12,690 nt of DNA from Deferribacteraceae bacterium (lineage in GTDB: Bacteria > Chrysiogenota > Deferribacteres > Deferribacterales > JAISNW01): positions 1 to 12,690 of the forward strand of contig JAITJJ010000131.1 in assembly GCA_031278965.1 (NCBI GenBank), in the 5' to 3' direction. The stretch's first letter is position 1. Every line of letters begins with the position of its first letter. The position numbers were made by a program, and so were the translations under genes. Positions 5,982-12,690 of the stretch are shown in pieces. Below the pieces are notes generated by a model. That model did not search any database, had not been told where the DNA came from, and worked only from the letters and a program-made list of their open reading frames with translations.

Positions 5982-7414
5982 TTTACACCCTCCCTCCGGC
6001 GAATAATTAGATATAACGGGATTGCCAAAAAGAGCAGGAGGGCCGGGAGACCGCCTTTATCCCCCGTTGCAAGGGAGCAGCCGCCGGAATCATCATCCCA
6101 ATTATCATTTGCGGATGAGGGAGGCGGCGGAGCGGGAGGCGGAGCGGGAGGAAGCAGCTCAAAAGCGCATACCGTTCCGGTGTTTTTAGCCTCGTCACGG
6201 CACTCCTCTATTATCCGGAAAAATGTGCCGGCATTAACTAAACGACCATTATTAATAGGGTAATTTGCGGTATAGGCGGTATTATACAAAATATTGACAA
6301 GCTGGTCGCAGGTAATATCGGGGTATATAAAACTCCCTTTATCCTTATTATAGAGCGCTGCGCCCGCACCTAAAAGCCCTGCAATGAACGGCGCCGCCAT
6401 AGAGGTGCCGCTCATATAAGCATACTTGTTATAACTTTTGTTATCAAGGCTTAAGATATCGGTTCCCGGGGCGGCAATATCTACAGCGCTTCCGTAGTTT
6501 GAATAGTTTGCCAGGTTATTAAGATTGCTGCCTACTGCGGCAACCGTAACGATATTGGGAAGATCATATTCGGCGGGGTATGCTTCAACTCCTGAAATAT
6601 CCAAGTTCTGCCTGTCATTTCCAGCTGAAACAACCGCGATTATGCCATGATCCGACAACTGTTTCATGGCATCGAATTCCGGCGTGTAATACGAATCTCC
6701 CCCATAGCTCATATTGACCGCCACTATGTCAGCGCCCTTCCCTTTCTCTTCCAGAACTTTGCCGATAGCGTCCAAGATAGCCGCGCTGCCCATGCAACCT
6801 GTTTTTCCCTCTTCTTTACATGGCGACGAAACACGGATCGACATAATCCGCACCTTTCCCCCGCCAGATGAGGCGACCCCTTTATAGTTGTTTGTGAGCG
6901 CCCCGATGATCCCCGCCACATGGGTACCGTGCCCATGTTCATGATCATCAATACCGCCGTTTGAGGGAGATGTACCGTTGGCATCCCCTATCCAATAGAG
7001 AACCGATGAGGGAAGATCTTCATGTTCCGCCAGCCCGGTGTCTATTACCGCCACCACCGGAATTTTGCCGATAGAATCGCTGCCGGCGGGGAGATCTTTT
7101 ATTCTCTCCCAACCGGATGTCCAGTTAATTGCGGAATCTCGGAGCGACCACTGTTCTGAATAACGGAAATCGTTTGGAGCGTGCAGCTTTCTTATCACTT
7201 CCGGATAATACTCTCCCGCCTCTCCGCTCATTACGGAGCGTTCCGCACTGATTTTATCAACAATATAGTAGCACTGTTCCAAAACGCAGACGCTCTCCCT
7301 CCCTGTCTGCAACTCGCTCTTCTGCACAGGCACCAGATAGCGCCCGGTTTCGGAAGAAAAAGCGTTGGAAGTTGCAAGAAAGAGTATGAGAGCAGTTAAA
7401 AGCATTCTTGTCAT
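5978..7414 (-). CDS. Secreted subtilisin-family (S8) serine protease with Cys-containing C-terminal sorting tail
   Basis: The 478-residue protein starts with a signal peptide (about 1-20, ending NAFS). A conserved N-terminal region follows, with a close Cys pair (C43, C48 in CVLEQC). The S8 catalytic domain shows Asp125 (VIDTG), His162 (HGTHVAG), oxyanion-hole Asn266 (SAGND) and Ser338 (SGTSMAAPFIAG). After it come a Pro-rich linker (about 420-433, LPPAPPPAPPPPSS) and an acidic stretch (NWDDD). The tail is GGCSLATGDKGG, a hydrophobic helix (about 455-471) and RRR. This layout resembles the MYXO-, Synergist- and JDVT-CTERM class of sorting signals, where an intramembrane protease processes the tail around the Cys; the exact class is not certain. 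The ATG overlaps the stop of the upstream paralogue by four bases (ATGA), so translation is coupled. No classical I9 propeptide is recognisable. It is probably surface-attached or released; the substrate is unknown. Confidence 0.95.
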   Translation of the reverse strand: MTRMLLTALILFLATSNAFSSETGRYLVPVQKSELQTGRESVCVLEQCYYIVDKISAERSVMSGEAGEYYPEVIRKLHAPNDFRYSEQWSLRDSAINWTSGWERIKDLPAGSDSIGKIPVVAVIDTGLAEHEDLPSSVLYWIGDANGTSPSNGGIDDHEHGHGTHVAGIIGALTNNYKGVASSGGGKVRIMSIRVSSPCKEEGKTGCMGSAAILDAIGKVLEEKGKGADIVAVNMSYGGDSYYTPEFDAMKQLSDHGIIAVVSAGNDRQNLDISGVEAYPAEYDLPNIVTVAAVGSNLNNLANYSNYGSAVDIAAPGTDILSLDNKSYNKYAYMSGTSMAAPFIAGLLGAGAALYNKDKGSFIYPDITCDQLVNILYNTAYTANYPINNGRLVNAGTFFRIIEECRDEAKNTGTVCAFELLPPAPPPAPPPPSSANDNWDDDSGGCSLATGDKGGLPALLLFLAIPLYLIIRRREGVK

Positions 7415-7938
7415 AATCCTGCCCCTAATCTGCGGCGAACAGCAATATATAGCGGAATAGCCAAAAATAGGAGGAGAGCGGCAACCCCGCCCTTATCCCC
7501 CGCCGCAAGGGAGCATCCGCCGAAATCGTGCCCGGGTTCGTTTCTCTGCAGGCTTACCCCTGCCGCGCACGGATCATTCGCGGGATCATAGGTAATTGTA
7601 ACAGGGGGAGTAAGGGTTTTGTCAGAGCCGGACGGGATAAATCCGTTAGTCTTTGACGGGTAAGTATCTGCCGCTTGCGGACAGGCAGAACCGCTGTTTA
7701 TGGCATCATCACGGCAAACTTCCATCTTTTGAAAGAAAGCATTAACATCAACCAATCTGTTGTTTTCAATTTTGCCGCCGAAAGAACCGGCAGACGCTGT
7801 GCTGTAAAGGATGTTTATCAGTTGCGCGGGGGTTATATCGGGGTATGTAAAACTCCCCTTATCCTTATTATAGAGCGCAACGCCCGCGCCTAAAAGCCCT
7901 GCGATGAACGGCGCCGCCATGGATGTGCCGCTCATGCT
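6319..7938. repeat. Direct repeat between the two protease genes (6319-6418 and 7839-7938)
   Basis: The two paralogous genes are still very similar at the DNA level in places. The clearest is 6319-6418 against 7839-7938 (offset 1520 bases, most bases identical). It encodes the catalytic-Ser segment MSGTSMAAPFIAGLLGAG and the following ALYNKDKGSF. A second similar block encodes the N-terminal CVLEQC region (about 7190-7310 and 8740-8870). Recombination between them would delete or fuse the genes. Confidence 0.7.
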
Positions 7939-8964
7939 GGCGTATGGGGTGCTGTAGGTATGCCCAAGGCTTAGGATAGCGGGACTATAGTGACCTCCGC
8001 CGCCCGGAGCTGCAATTCCCACTATATTTCCGTAGTTGGAGTAGGAAGCAAGGGAAAGACCGTTGTCCACAGCGGCAACCGTGATAATATTTTGCAAGTC
8101 GTATTTGGCAGGATAGGTGTTCAAATTATTCAAGTTTTGTCCAACACCGTGATCGTCCCCATTCCCCGCCGCCGCAACAGCCAGTATCCCATGATCTCGC
8201 AACTCTTTAATGGCGTTAAATTCCGGCTTGCTGGGTTCATCACTGCCGAAACTCATATTGACCGCAACTATAGGGGCACCCGCCATCTTTTTATTAAGCA
8301 CTTGATCTATGGCGTCCAGTATGCCTGGTGAACTAAGACACCCCGAAGTACCATCAGAGCAAGGAGTAGCGGCACGTATGGACATAACCCGCACCTTTGA
8401 ACCGCTGACGGAGGCGACCCCGACATAGTTGTCGGTGAATGCCCCTATAATTCCCGCCACATGGGTGCCGTGCCCTTCCTCGTCAAAGCCGTTTGTAACA
8501 GGGAAAACATAAGGAGCTTCATGAGCCTCTCCTCCGCAGAGGGCGGACAACAAAAGATCATCATGCTCCGCTATTCCGCTGTCTATCACCGCCACAACCG
8601 GGATACTTCCGGTTGAAGGGAGGTCTTTTATTATCTCCCAACCGGACAGCCAATTGATTGCGGAATTTTGAAGTGCCCACTGATCTTGGAAATAAGAGTC
8701 ATTCGGGGCGGCAAACACTCTTCTTATAACTTCTGGATAGTATTCTTTCGCCTCACCGCTCATCACGGAACGTTCCGCACTTATTTTATCGACAATATAA
8801 TAGCACTGTTCCAAAACACAAACACTCTCCCGTCCCGCCTTTAAACTGCTCTTCTTCACAGGCACCAGATAGCGCCCGGTTTCGGAAGCAAACTTGGAGG
8901 GAGATTCGGCAAAGGATGCCGCTGCAAACAGCAGAAGAAGAGCGGCTAAAAAGAACTTTTTCAT
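7411..8964 (-). CDS. Secreted subtilisin-family (S8) serine protease, upstream paralogue, same C-terminal tail
   Basis: The 518-residue protein begins at the ATG 8964-8962, which has GGGAG about six bases upstream and opens directly on the signal peptide MKKFFLAALLLLFAAASFAES. An in-frame GTG at 9012 would only add a second hydrophobic stretch and was not used. The conserved N-terminal region repeats that of the neighbour (RYLVPV, C49/C54 in CVLEQC, YYIVDKISAERSVMSGEA). Catalytic residues are Asp128 (VIDSG), His165 (HGTHVAG), Asn268 (AAGNG) and Ser348 (SGTSMAAPFIAG). The linker differs completely from that of the paralogue: it is Thr/Pro/Ser-rich with an extra Cys (NDPCAAG) and no polyproline. 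The end is again GGCSLAAGDKGG, a hydrophobic helix and RRR (C484; RRR at 510-512). The gene is first in a two-gene operon and has a predicted promoter at 9077-9105. Close similarity over the catalytic domain points to tandem duplication followed by linker divergence. Confidence 0.95.
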   Translation of the reverse strand: MKKFFLAALLLLFAAASFAESPSKFASETGRYLVPVKKSSLKAGRESVCVLEQCYYIVDKISAERSVMSGEAKEYYPEVIRRVFAAPNDSYFQDQWALQNSAINWLSGWEIIKDLPSTGSIPVVAVIDSGIAEHDDLLLSALCGGEAHEAPYVFPVTNGFDEEGHGTHVAGIIGAFTDNYVGVASVSGSKVRVMSIRAATPCSDGTSGCLSSPGILDAIDQVLNKKMAGAPIVAVNMSFGSDEPSKPEFNAIKELRDHGILAVAAAGNGDDHGVGQNLNNLNTYPAKYDLQNIITVAAVDNGLSLASYSNYGNIVGIAAPGGGGHYSPAILSLGHTYSTPYASMSGTSMAAPFIAGLLGAGVALYNKDKGSFTYPDITPAQLINILYSTASAGSFGGKIENNRLVDVNAFFQKMEVCRDDAINSGSACPQAADTYPSKTNGFIPSGSDKTLTPPVTITYDPANDPCAAGVSLQRNEPGHDFGGCSLAAGDKGGVAALLLFLAIPLYIAVRRRLGAGL

Positions 8965-9050
8965 AAATGCTCCCAAAAAAAAGAAAATTAAACAAGTCTT
9001 AATATAACTCACCGTCCGAATGGGAGAACTTCACAATGAGGAGATCCCCT

Positions 9051-9062
9051 TGTTATATAACA
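9051..9062. promoter_or_regulatory. 12-bp perfect palindrome, candidate operator
   Basis: TGTTATATAACA is a perfect palindrome. It lies about 8-19 bases downstream of the transcription start expected from the promoter at 9077-9105, a position where a bound repressor could block the protease operon. Ten of its bases (TGTTATATAA) recur on the - strand upstream of the chemoreceptor gene (5760-5751). AT-rich sequence makes chance likely enough to keep this tentative. Confidence 0.3.
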
Positions 9063-9076
9063 CTTTTTAGACTGCA

Positions 9077-9105
9077 AATATAGCTGGCCGCACATAAGCC
9101 GCCAA
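9077..9105 (-). promoter_or_regulatory. Predicted sigma70-type promoter of the protease operon
   Basis: On the - strand TTGGCG (9105-9100) is separated by exactly 17 bases from TATATT (9082-9077). Transcription would begin near 9070, giving a leader of about 105 bases before the protease ATG. The leader contains the palindrome 9051-9062 and, nearer the gene, a T-rich stretch followed by the GGGAG ribosome site. Confidence 0.5.
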
Positions 9106-9154
9106 GGGACAAAACAGTGATCAAAAGCATAAAAGAACCGTGAGAGAAAAACTT

Positions 9155-9757
9155 TTACTTTACAAGTTTGCTTGTAAGCAACAGGTATGAATAGCTGCCG
9201 GTTTCTTTGGCTGATTTATTGCAATTATAGGGATTAATGTCAGACCCCCCCACAGTTGTATCCGAGGCGGCATCTGTGCTGCGCCCCTTGCCCGTGCGCA
9301 CTTTTTGATCATCAAAGATGACTTCCGCCACACAGTGGAATTTATACGCCCAAGTATCTGCTGTAATGGCGCAGAGCATATTGTCGCTCTTAGCGGTATC
9401 ATCAATATAGAAGCCTTGGGAATCAGTGGTATTGGGATATCGGCAAAAACGGATTTCATGTGCCTGCCCGTTATAGGATACATCTTTGGCGGATAAAAGC
9501 CCTTTATTTATAAGGAAGCTATTCTCAATATAATCATAAGACCCGTTGTCTTTTTTAGGAAGTTCGTTGAGGGAACCGTCTCTGCTGGAGGTTGTGAGCA
9601 GGGTTGCCACCGCCGATTGCATAAGCGAAAGTTTATTGACCTCATTGCGGATTGTGGCGGATTCGAGCAGGGACTTCCCTTTAAGAGCCATCCCTATGAT
9701 TAAACCTATAACTACCATAACAACCGATAACTCTACTAGTGTAAAACCTCTTCTCAT
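9155..9757 (-). CDS. Type IV pilin-like prepilin (N-methylation motif protein)
   Basis: The 200-residue protein begins MRRGFTLVELSVVMVVIG, the class III signal peptide cut by prepilin peptidase after Gly4. Phe5 becomes the methylated N-terminus and Glu9 is the +5 Glu needed for assembly. A hydrophobic alpha-1 helix follows (about 5-27), continuing as an amphipathic helix (KSLLESATIRNEVNKLSLMQ). The globular part has four Cys (105, 129, 142, 179), probably paired in disulfides. I chose ATG 9757. An upstream in-frame GTG (9787) would put the GGAGG ribosome site (about 9772-9768) inside the coding region. It may be a pilin, or a pseudopilin of a type II secretion system; a lone prepilin gene cannot separate these. 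It has its own promoter (9809-9837) and lies upstream of the protease operon in the same direction, with 190 bases between them. Confidence 0.92.
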   Translation of the reverse strand: MRRGFTLVELSVVMVVIGLIIGMALKGKSLLESATIRNEVNKLSLMQSAVATLLTTSSRDGSLNELPKKDNGSYDYIENSFLINKGLLSAKDVSYNGQAHEIRFCRYPNTTDSQGFYIDDTAKSDNMLCAITADTWAYKFHCVAEVIFDDQKVRTGKGRSTDAASDTTVGGSDINPYNCNKSAKETGSYSYLLLTSKLVK

Positions 9758-9808
9758 TGCTCTTTTACCTCCGGTAAACCAAAGCACTCTTTAAAAGATA
9801 ACAGTATG

Positions 9809-9837
9809 ATTTTAATATAAAAGGCGGCCATTGTCAA
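9809..9837 (-). promoter_or_regulatory. Strong predicted sigma70-type promoter of the prepilin gene
   Basis: On the - strand a consensus TTGACA (9837-9832) is followed after exactly 17 bases by TAAAAT (9814-9809). The start would be near 9802, leaving a leader of about 45 bases with GGAGG near its end. This is the best promoter match in the window and separates the prepilin from the leuS-lptE-holA operon upstream. Confidence 0.65.
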
Positions 9838-9876
9838 ATCTTTTGCGGAACAAGATTGAAAAGGTGCGGAGACCAG

Positions 9877-10815
9877 TTACGGCTTCAGAAGGAGTATGAG
9901 AGCGTCAAAATAGCTTAGATTGCTTGTTTTGATCCGCACTTCAAGCTCTCTATGGCAGGAGATCGCCTCTGCTATGCTCTCCTCTGTCCAAAAACGCGTA
10001 AAACCAGCGCTTTTGCTGACTATAAAGCTCTTTGTTTTAAGGAGAGGCAATTTATACAGATCAAACTTGGGATACTTCAGCCTGAAGTATATCGCCGCGT
10101 AATAGTGGGGGAGCGTATAAAAGAGGATCGTCGCGACTTCTTCCCGTTCCTGAAGCCGCGACAGAACTTTCAGAGCCTCCTCCATATTCTTTGATAAAAA
10201 AGCGTCCGCAAACCCCCACCTATCTTCATGTAAGTTTACGGATATATGCCCCAAAAGTTCTTCATCGTTTTTTGGGGTGCGGTTATGGTAGTATAGCGAC
10301 AGTTTTTCGGCTTCAAACGCAATGAGAGCCATATCGCCTGCCATAGCCTTGCTGATTCTTTCCGCCGTATTAAGGGAGATATGAAGTTTATGCTCCGCAA
10401 ATAGCGCTTGAACTGCACTGTTTTTCTCTCTGGGAGACTGCTTCTTTTCGGTTATCAATTTATAATTGGATAAAATTTTCCCTATCTTTTCAGCTTTTTC
10501 CGCATCTTCCGAAGTGATGATGAAAACTCCCCTAAAATCAACCATAAACACCTTAAAATTAATCTCGCTTTTCTTCCCTTTCTGCTCTGTCAGATGAAAT
10601 ATAACCACCTTGAAATCATCAAAGAAAGGCTCGGTTAATAGTTCATTTAAGACGGTTGATTGGGGAGTGTCGCTGTCATAATATGTATGCAGTTCAAAAC
10701 TCCCCTTCTCCTTTTGGGCTTGGGTAATGCTTGAAACAGCGGAGTTTACGAAATAGTGGGAACCGGCGGCGATAAAACGGCTGCCTGCAATTTCAGCGGA
10801 GGGAATCAATTTCAT
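9877..10815 (-). CDS. holA: DNA polymerase III subunit delta
   Basis: The 312-residue delta subunit of the clamp loader opens the beta sliding clamp. I start it at ATG 10815-10813 (MKLIPSAEIAGSRF); the frame is open much further upstream, but that part runs against lptE in another frame and reads as low-complexity Pro/Arg/Ser. The N-terminal clamp-binding region carries the usual late landmark TEPFFDDFKVVIFHL. The middle holds AGDMALIAFEAEKLSLYY, matching the family pattern GD...i..E..KL.ly, then the WGFADAFLSKNMEEALKVL helix pair and the C-terminal collar helices. Overall similarity is low, as is normal for HolA, and the length is slightly below the 343 residues of E. coli. It overlaps the end of lptE by 23 bases with no good ribosome site, so it probably depends on coupled translation. 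The leuS-lptE-holA order supports the call. Confidence 0.85.
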   Translation of the reverse strand: MKLIPSAEIAGSRFIAAGSHYFVNSAVSSITQAQKEKGSFELHTYYDSDTPQSTVLNELLTEPFFDDFKVVIFHLTEQKGKKSEINFKVFMVDFRGVFIITSEDAEKAEKIGKILSNYKLITEKKQSPREKNSAVQALFAEHKLHISLNTAERISKAMAGDMALIAFEAEKLSLYYHNRTPKNDEELLGHISVNLHEDRWGFADAFLSKNMEEALKVLSRLQEREEVATILFYTLPHYYAAIYFRLKYPKFDLYKLPLLKTKSFIVSKSAGFTRFWTEESIAEAISCHRELEVRIKTSNLSYFDALILLLKP

Positions 10816-11272
10816 ACTTAAACTCAGAAAGGATATCTTCCGTAAGGGAGACAAATGCGGCGTCAAACTGCTCGCGATAGCTTGTGGCGCTTTCGCCGGA
10901 GCCGAAGGTGCGGTTCCGGGCAAAGCTCCCGCTATAAAGGATTCGCTGGTTTTTATCTTCAGCGGTAAAGGAGTAAGCCAAGGTGAGCAGAGATGTGGTC
11001 GCCTCACGGGTGGCGGAGCGCCCGGAGGTCGTAACTTCAAGCTGTTCAAGGTTTACCGTTAAAATATAATCCGCCGAAGCGCTGTCGCGCGCCAATATTC
11101 CATAGCCTGAAAAGAAATCTGTAACGTTTCTCTGCATATCCATAGTTATGCTTAAATCACGGCTCTTATTATTTATCTCTTTTAAGAAGAAAGTTTTATC
11201 CCCCTCAAGCCCCACGATATGGTAACCGCAGGCGGAGATGAACAAAAAGAGAGCTAAAAAAAAGCGCGTCAT
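10793..11272 (-). CDS. lptE: LPS-assembly lipoprotein LptE
   Basis: The 159-residue outer-membrane lipoprotein has a short signal peptide and a lipobox (FISAC, Cys15) followed directly by GYHIVG, the classic CGY start of LptE. LptE sits inside the LptD barrel and helps deliver lipopolysaccharide to the cell surface. The mature part contains the expected alpha/beta pattern: FLKEINNKSRD, a helix around MDMQRNVTDFF, then strands DYILTVNLEQLEV, LLTLAYSFTAE and RILYSGSFARN, and a final helix. Its ATG overlaps the leuS stop by four bases (ATGA), and its own end overlaps holA. Both overlaps indicate one operon. Sequence conservation in this family is weak, so the call rests on the lipobox, the length and the neighbours. 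Confidence 0.85.
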   Translation of the reverse strand: MTRFFLALFLFISACGYHIVGLEGDKTFFLKEINNKSRDLSITMDMQRNVTDFFSGYGILARDSASADYILTVNLEQLEVTTSGRSATREATTSLLTLAYSFTAEDKNQRILYSGSFARNRTFGSGESATSYREQFDAAFVSLTEDILSEFKYEIDSLR

Positions 11273-12690
11273 TTTACAACTATGCTCAGCAGTTTTTGCG
11301 GCACATAAATCTCTTTTATTATGGTCTTTCCCTCAATATGTGCCGCTACCCTGCTGTTCTGCAGGGCGGCTTTAACAACTTCCTCTTGGGATACCCCCCT
11401 GCCTAAAGAGAGTTCCGCCCGCACCTTCCCGTTTACCTGCACGGCTACGGATATTGTATCAAGAATGGTGTAACTCTCCACATAGATGGGCCATTGAACC
11501 CTTGAAACAAAACCATCCTGACCCGCGCTCTGCCAAAGTTCTTCCGCAAGGTGGGGGGTAAATGGGGCGAGGAGTTTTACAAGCGATAAGATGGCAAGTT
11601 TAAAAGCGCCCTTATCGTCATCCGTTTCAAGCTCATTCTGAAAGACATACAGCGAGTTTACGAATTCCATAATTGCCGCCACCGCCGTGTTAAGCTGAAA
11701 GCGTTCTATATCTGACGATACTTTCATAATTGCCGCATGTGTGTGACGGAATATATCAGGGCTCTTTCCGTCTCCGGGGGTTGAAGGGATCGGAATATCT
11801 GACTTTAAAAGATCAAGATGAGATTCCACAAGCCGGAAAACCCGGTTGGCAAATCTAAAACACCCTTCCACACCGCTGTCAGACCACTCTATCTCTTTTT
11901 CCGGCGGCGCAGCGAAGAGGGAGAATAACCTTAAAGTATCCGCACCGTAGGTGTCAAGCAGTTCATCTGGATCCACCACGTTGTGCTTTGATTTGCTCAT
12001 CTTTTCAACCCGTCCTACCGTTACGTTGCTTCCGCAGATTTTGCACTTCCCGTCTTTAACTTCTTTGGGATAAAGCCAGTTATGTTTTGGGCAGCGGAGG
12101 GTTTCCTTGCAGACCATCCCTTGCGTGAGAAGGTTTGCAAACGGCTCATTGTAGGAGAGGTAGCCGAAATCCCTGAGAACCTTTGTGAAAAAGCGGGAAT
12201 ATAACAGGTGCATAACGGCGTGCTCGATCCCCCCGACATATTGATCCACCGGCCCCCAGTATGCCGCCTCTTCTTTGTCAAATATGCCTGAGTTATAATT
12301 TGGGGAGCAGTAGCGAATATAATACCAAGAGGATTCAACAAAGGTATCCATAGTATCTGTTTCGCGGCGGGCTGCCCCTCCGCATTTTGGGCAGGCGGTT
12401 TTCACAAATTCATCCATTTCAAGAGGGTTGCCGCTGCCGGTAAAAACCGCATTTTCCGGGAGCACCACCGGCAGATCCTCATATTTTACGGGAACAGTCC
12501 CGCAATGCTCGCAATAGACAAACGGAATAGGCGTTCCCCAATATCTCTGCCTTGATACCCCCCAATCTCTGAGGCGGTAAGTTACCGCTTTTTTCCCCGC
12601 CCCCATAGATTCAAGCATATCTATTATAAGGTGCTGTGCCTCATCATTTTTATAGCCGTCAAAGGAATCGGAGTTTACAAGGACTCCCGC
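11269..12690 (-). CDS. leuS: Leucyl-tRNA synthetase, C-terminal half (cut by window edge)
   Basis: The visible part is 473 residues, in frame to the last base, and begins just after the editing domain (GVLVNSDSFDGYKNDEA). It charges tRNA-Leu with leucine. Landmarks are YRLRDWGVSRQRYWGTPIP, a zinc-knuckle-like pair (CEHCG and CPKCGG), SSWYYIRYCSP, a second Cys cluster (CPKHNW and CKICG) and the class I KMSKS loop (11989-12003). The anticodon-binding helical bundle and a C-terminal domain (VAVQVNGKVRAEL) follow. The HIGH motif and most of the editing domain lie outside the window. The loop reads KMSKSKHNVVDPDE, with His where many bacteria have Gly, Asn or Lys; this is not expected to affect function. 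It is the first visible gene of the leuS-lptE-holA operon. Confidence 0.98.
   Translation of the reverse strand, partial: AGVLVNSDSFDGYKNDEAQHLIIDMLESMGAGKKAVTYRLRDWGVSRQRYWGTPIPFVYCEHCGTVPVKYEDLPVVLPENAVFTGSGNPLEMDEFVKTACPKCGGAARRETDTMDTFVESSWYYIRYCSPNYNSGIFDKEEAAYWGPVDQYVGGIEHAVMHLLYSRFFTKVLRDFGYLSYNEPFANLLTQGMVCKETLRCPKHNWLYPKEVKDGKCKICGSNVTVGRVEKMSKSKHNVVDPDELLDTYGADTLRLFSLFAAPPEKEIEWSDSGVEGCFRFANRVFRLVESHLDLLKSDIPIPSTPGDGKSPDIFRHTHAAIMKVSSDIERFQLNTAVAAIMEFVNSLYVFQNELETDDDKGAFKLAILSLVKLLAPFTPHLAEELWQSAGQDGFVSRVQWPIYVESYTILDTISVAVQVNGKVRAELSLGRGVSQEEVVKAALQNSRVAAHIEGKTIIKEIYVPQKLLSIVVK

Noticed and set aside
8965..9012. GTG start of the upstream protease adding 16 residues
   Set aside because: The ATG at 8964 has a good GGGAG site and opens directly on a complete signal peptide; the extension would make a double hydrophobic N-terminus.
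9758..9787. GTG start of the prepilin adding 10 residues
   Set aside because: The GGAGG ribosome site lies inside this extension, and prepilin leaders are normally short with the MRRG cut site near the start.
10816..11049. N-terminal extension of the holA frame by 78 codons
   Set aside because: It lies across lptE in another frame, is rich in Pro, Arg and Ser like a shadow translation, and ends at a well-placed ATG that opens on HolA-like sequence.

Overview
This window looks like chromosomal DNA of a Gram-negative, motile bacterium of moderate GC content. The supporting evidence is an LptE-type lipoprotein, a beta-barrel outer-membrane protein, a chemoreceptor and a type IV pilin-like prepilin. 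A leuS-lptE-holA gene order and the general style of the proteins would fit Deferribacterota (Geovibrio/Denitrovibrio-like), but that placement is a guess from memory and was not tested. No RNA gene, insertion sequence, CRISPR array or phage gene was recognised.

Left part, + strand (about 148-2373). A promoter-like region leads into a two-gene unit. The first gene encodes a secreted protein with a FlgT/LPP20-like N-terminal region. Two bases later comes a cytoplasmic DHH/DHHA1 phosphoesterase of the nanoRNase/pAp-phosphatase type. The end of the unit holds an intragenic 9-bp hairpin and a 38-codon basic open frame whose stop codon lies inside a strong terminator hairpin. That hairpin is shared with the convergent gene.

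Middle, - strand (2382-5728). There is an outer-membrane porin-like protein of the Phenol_MetA_deg type, about 500 bp with only a doubtful open frame and two hairpins, and then a complete 670-residue methyl-accepting chemotaxis protein with a large helical periplasmic sensor.

Right-middle, - strand (5978-9757). Two tandem paralogous secreted subtilisin-family (S8) proteases overlap by ATGA. Both carry a conserved N-terminal CVLEQC pair and a C-terminal Gly-Gly-Cys + hydrophobic helix + Arg-Arg-Arg tail that looks like a protein-sorting signal. A predicted promoter with a 12-bp perfect palindrome just downstream precedes them. Further upstream is a prepilin gene with its own very good sigma70-type promoter. 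Pilin and anchored proteases could together form a surface module, which is inference.

Right end, - strand (9877-12690). The housekeeping genes leuS (partial, C-terminal half), lptE and holA overlap one another and are probably one translationally coupled operon. The most interesting material is the protease pair with its Cys-containing tail, the small frame at 2235-2351, and the candidate operator in front of the proteases.
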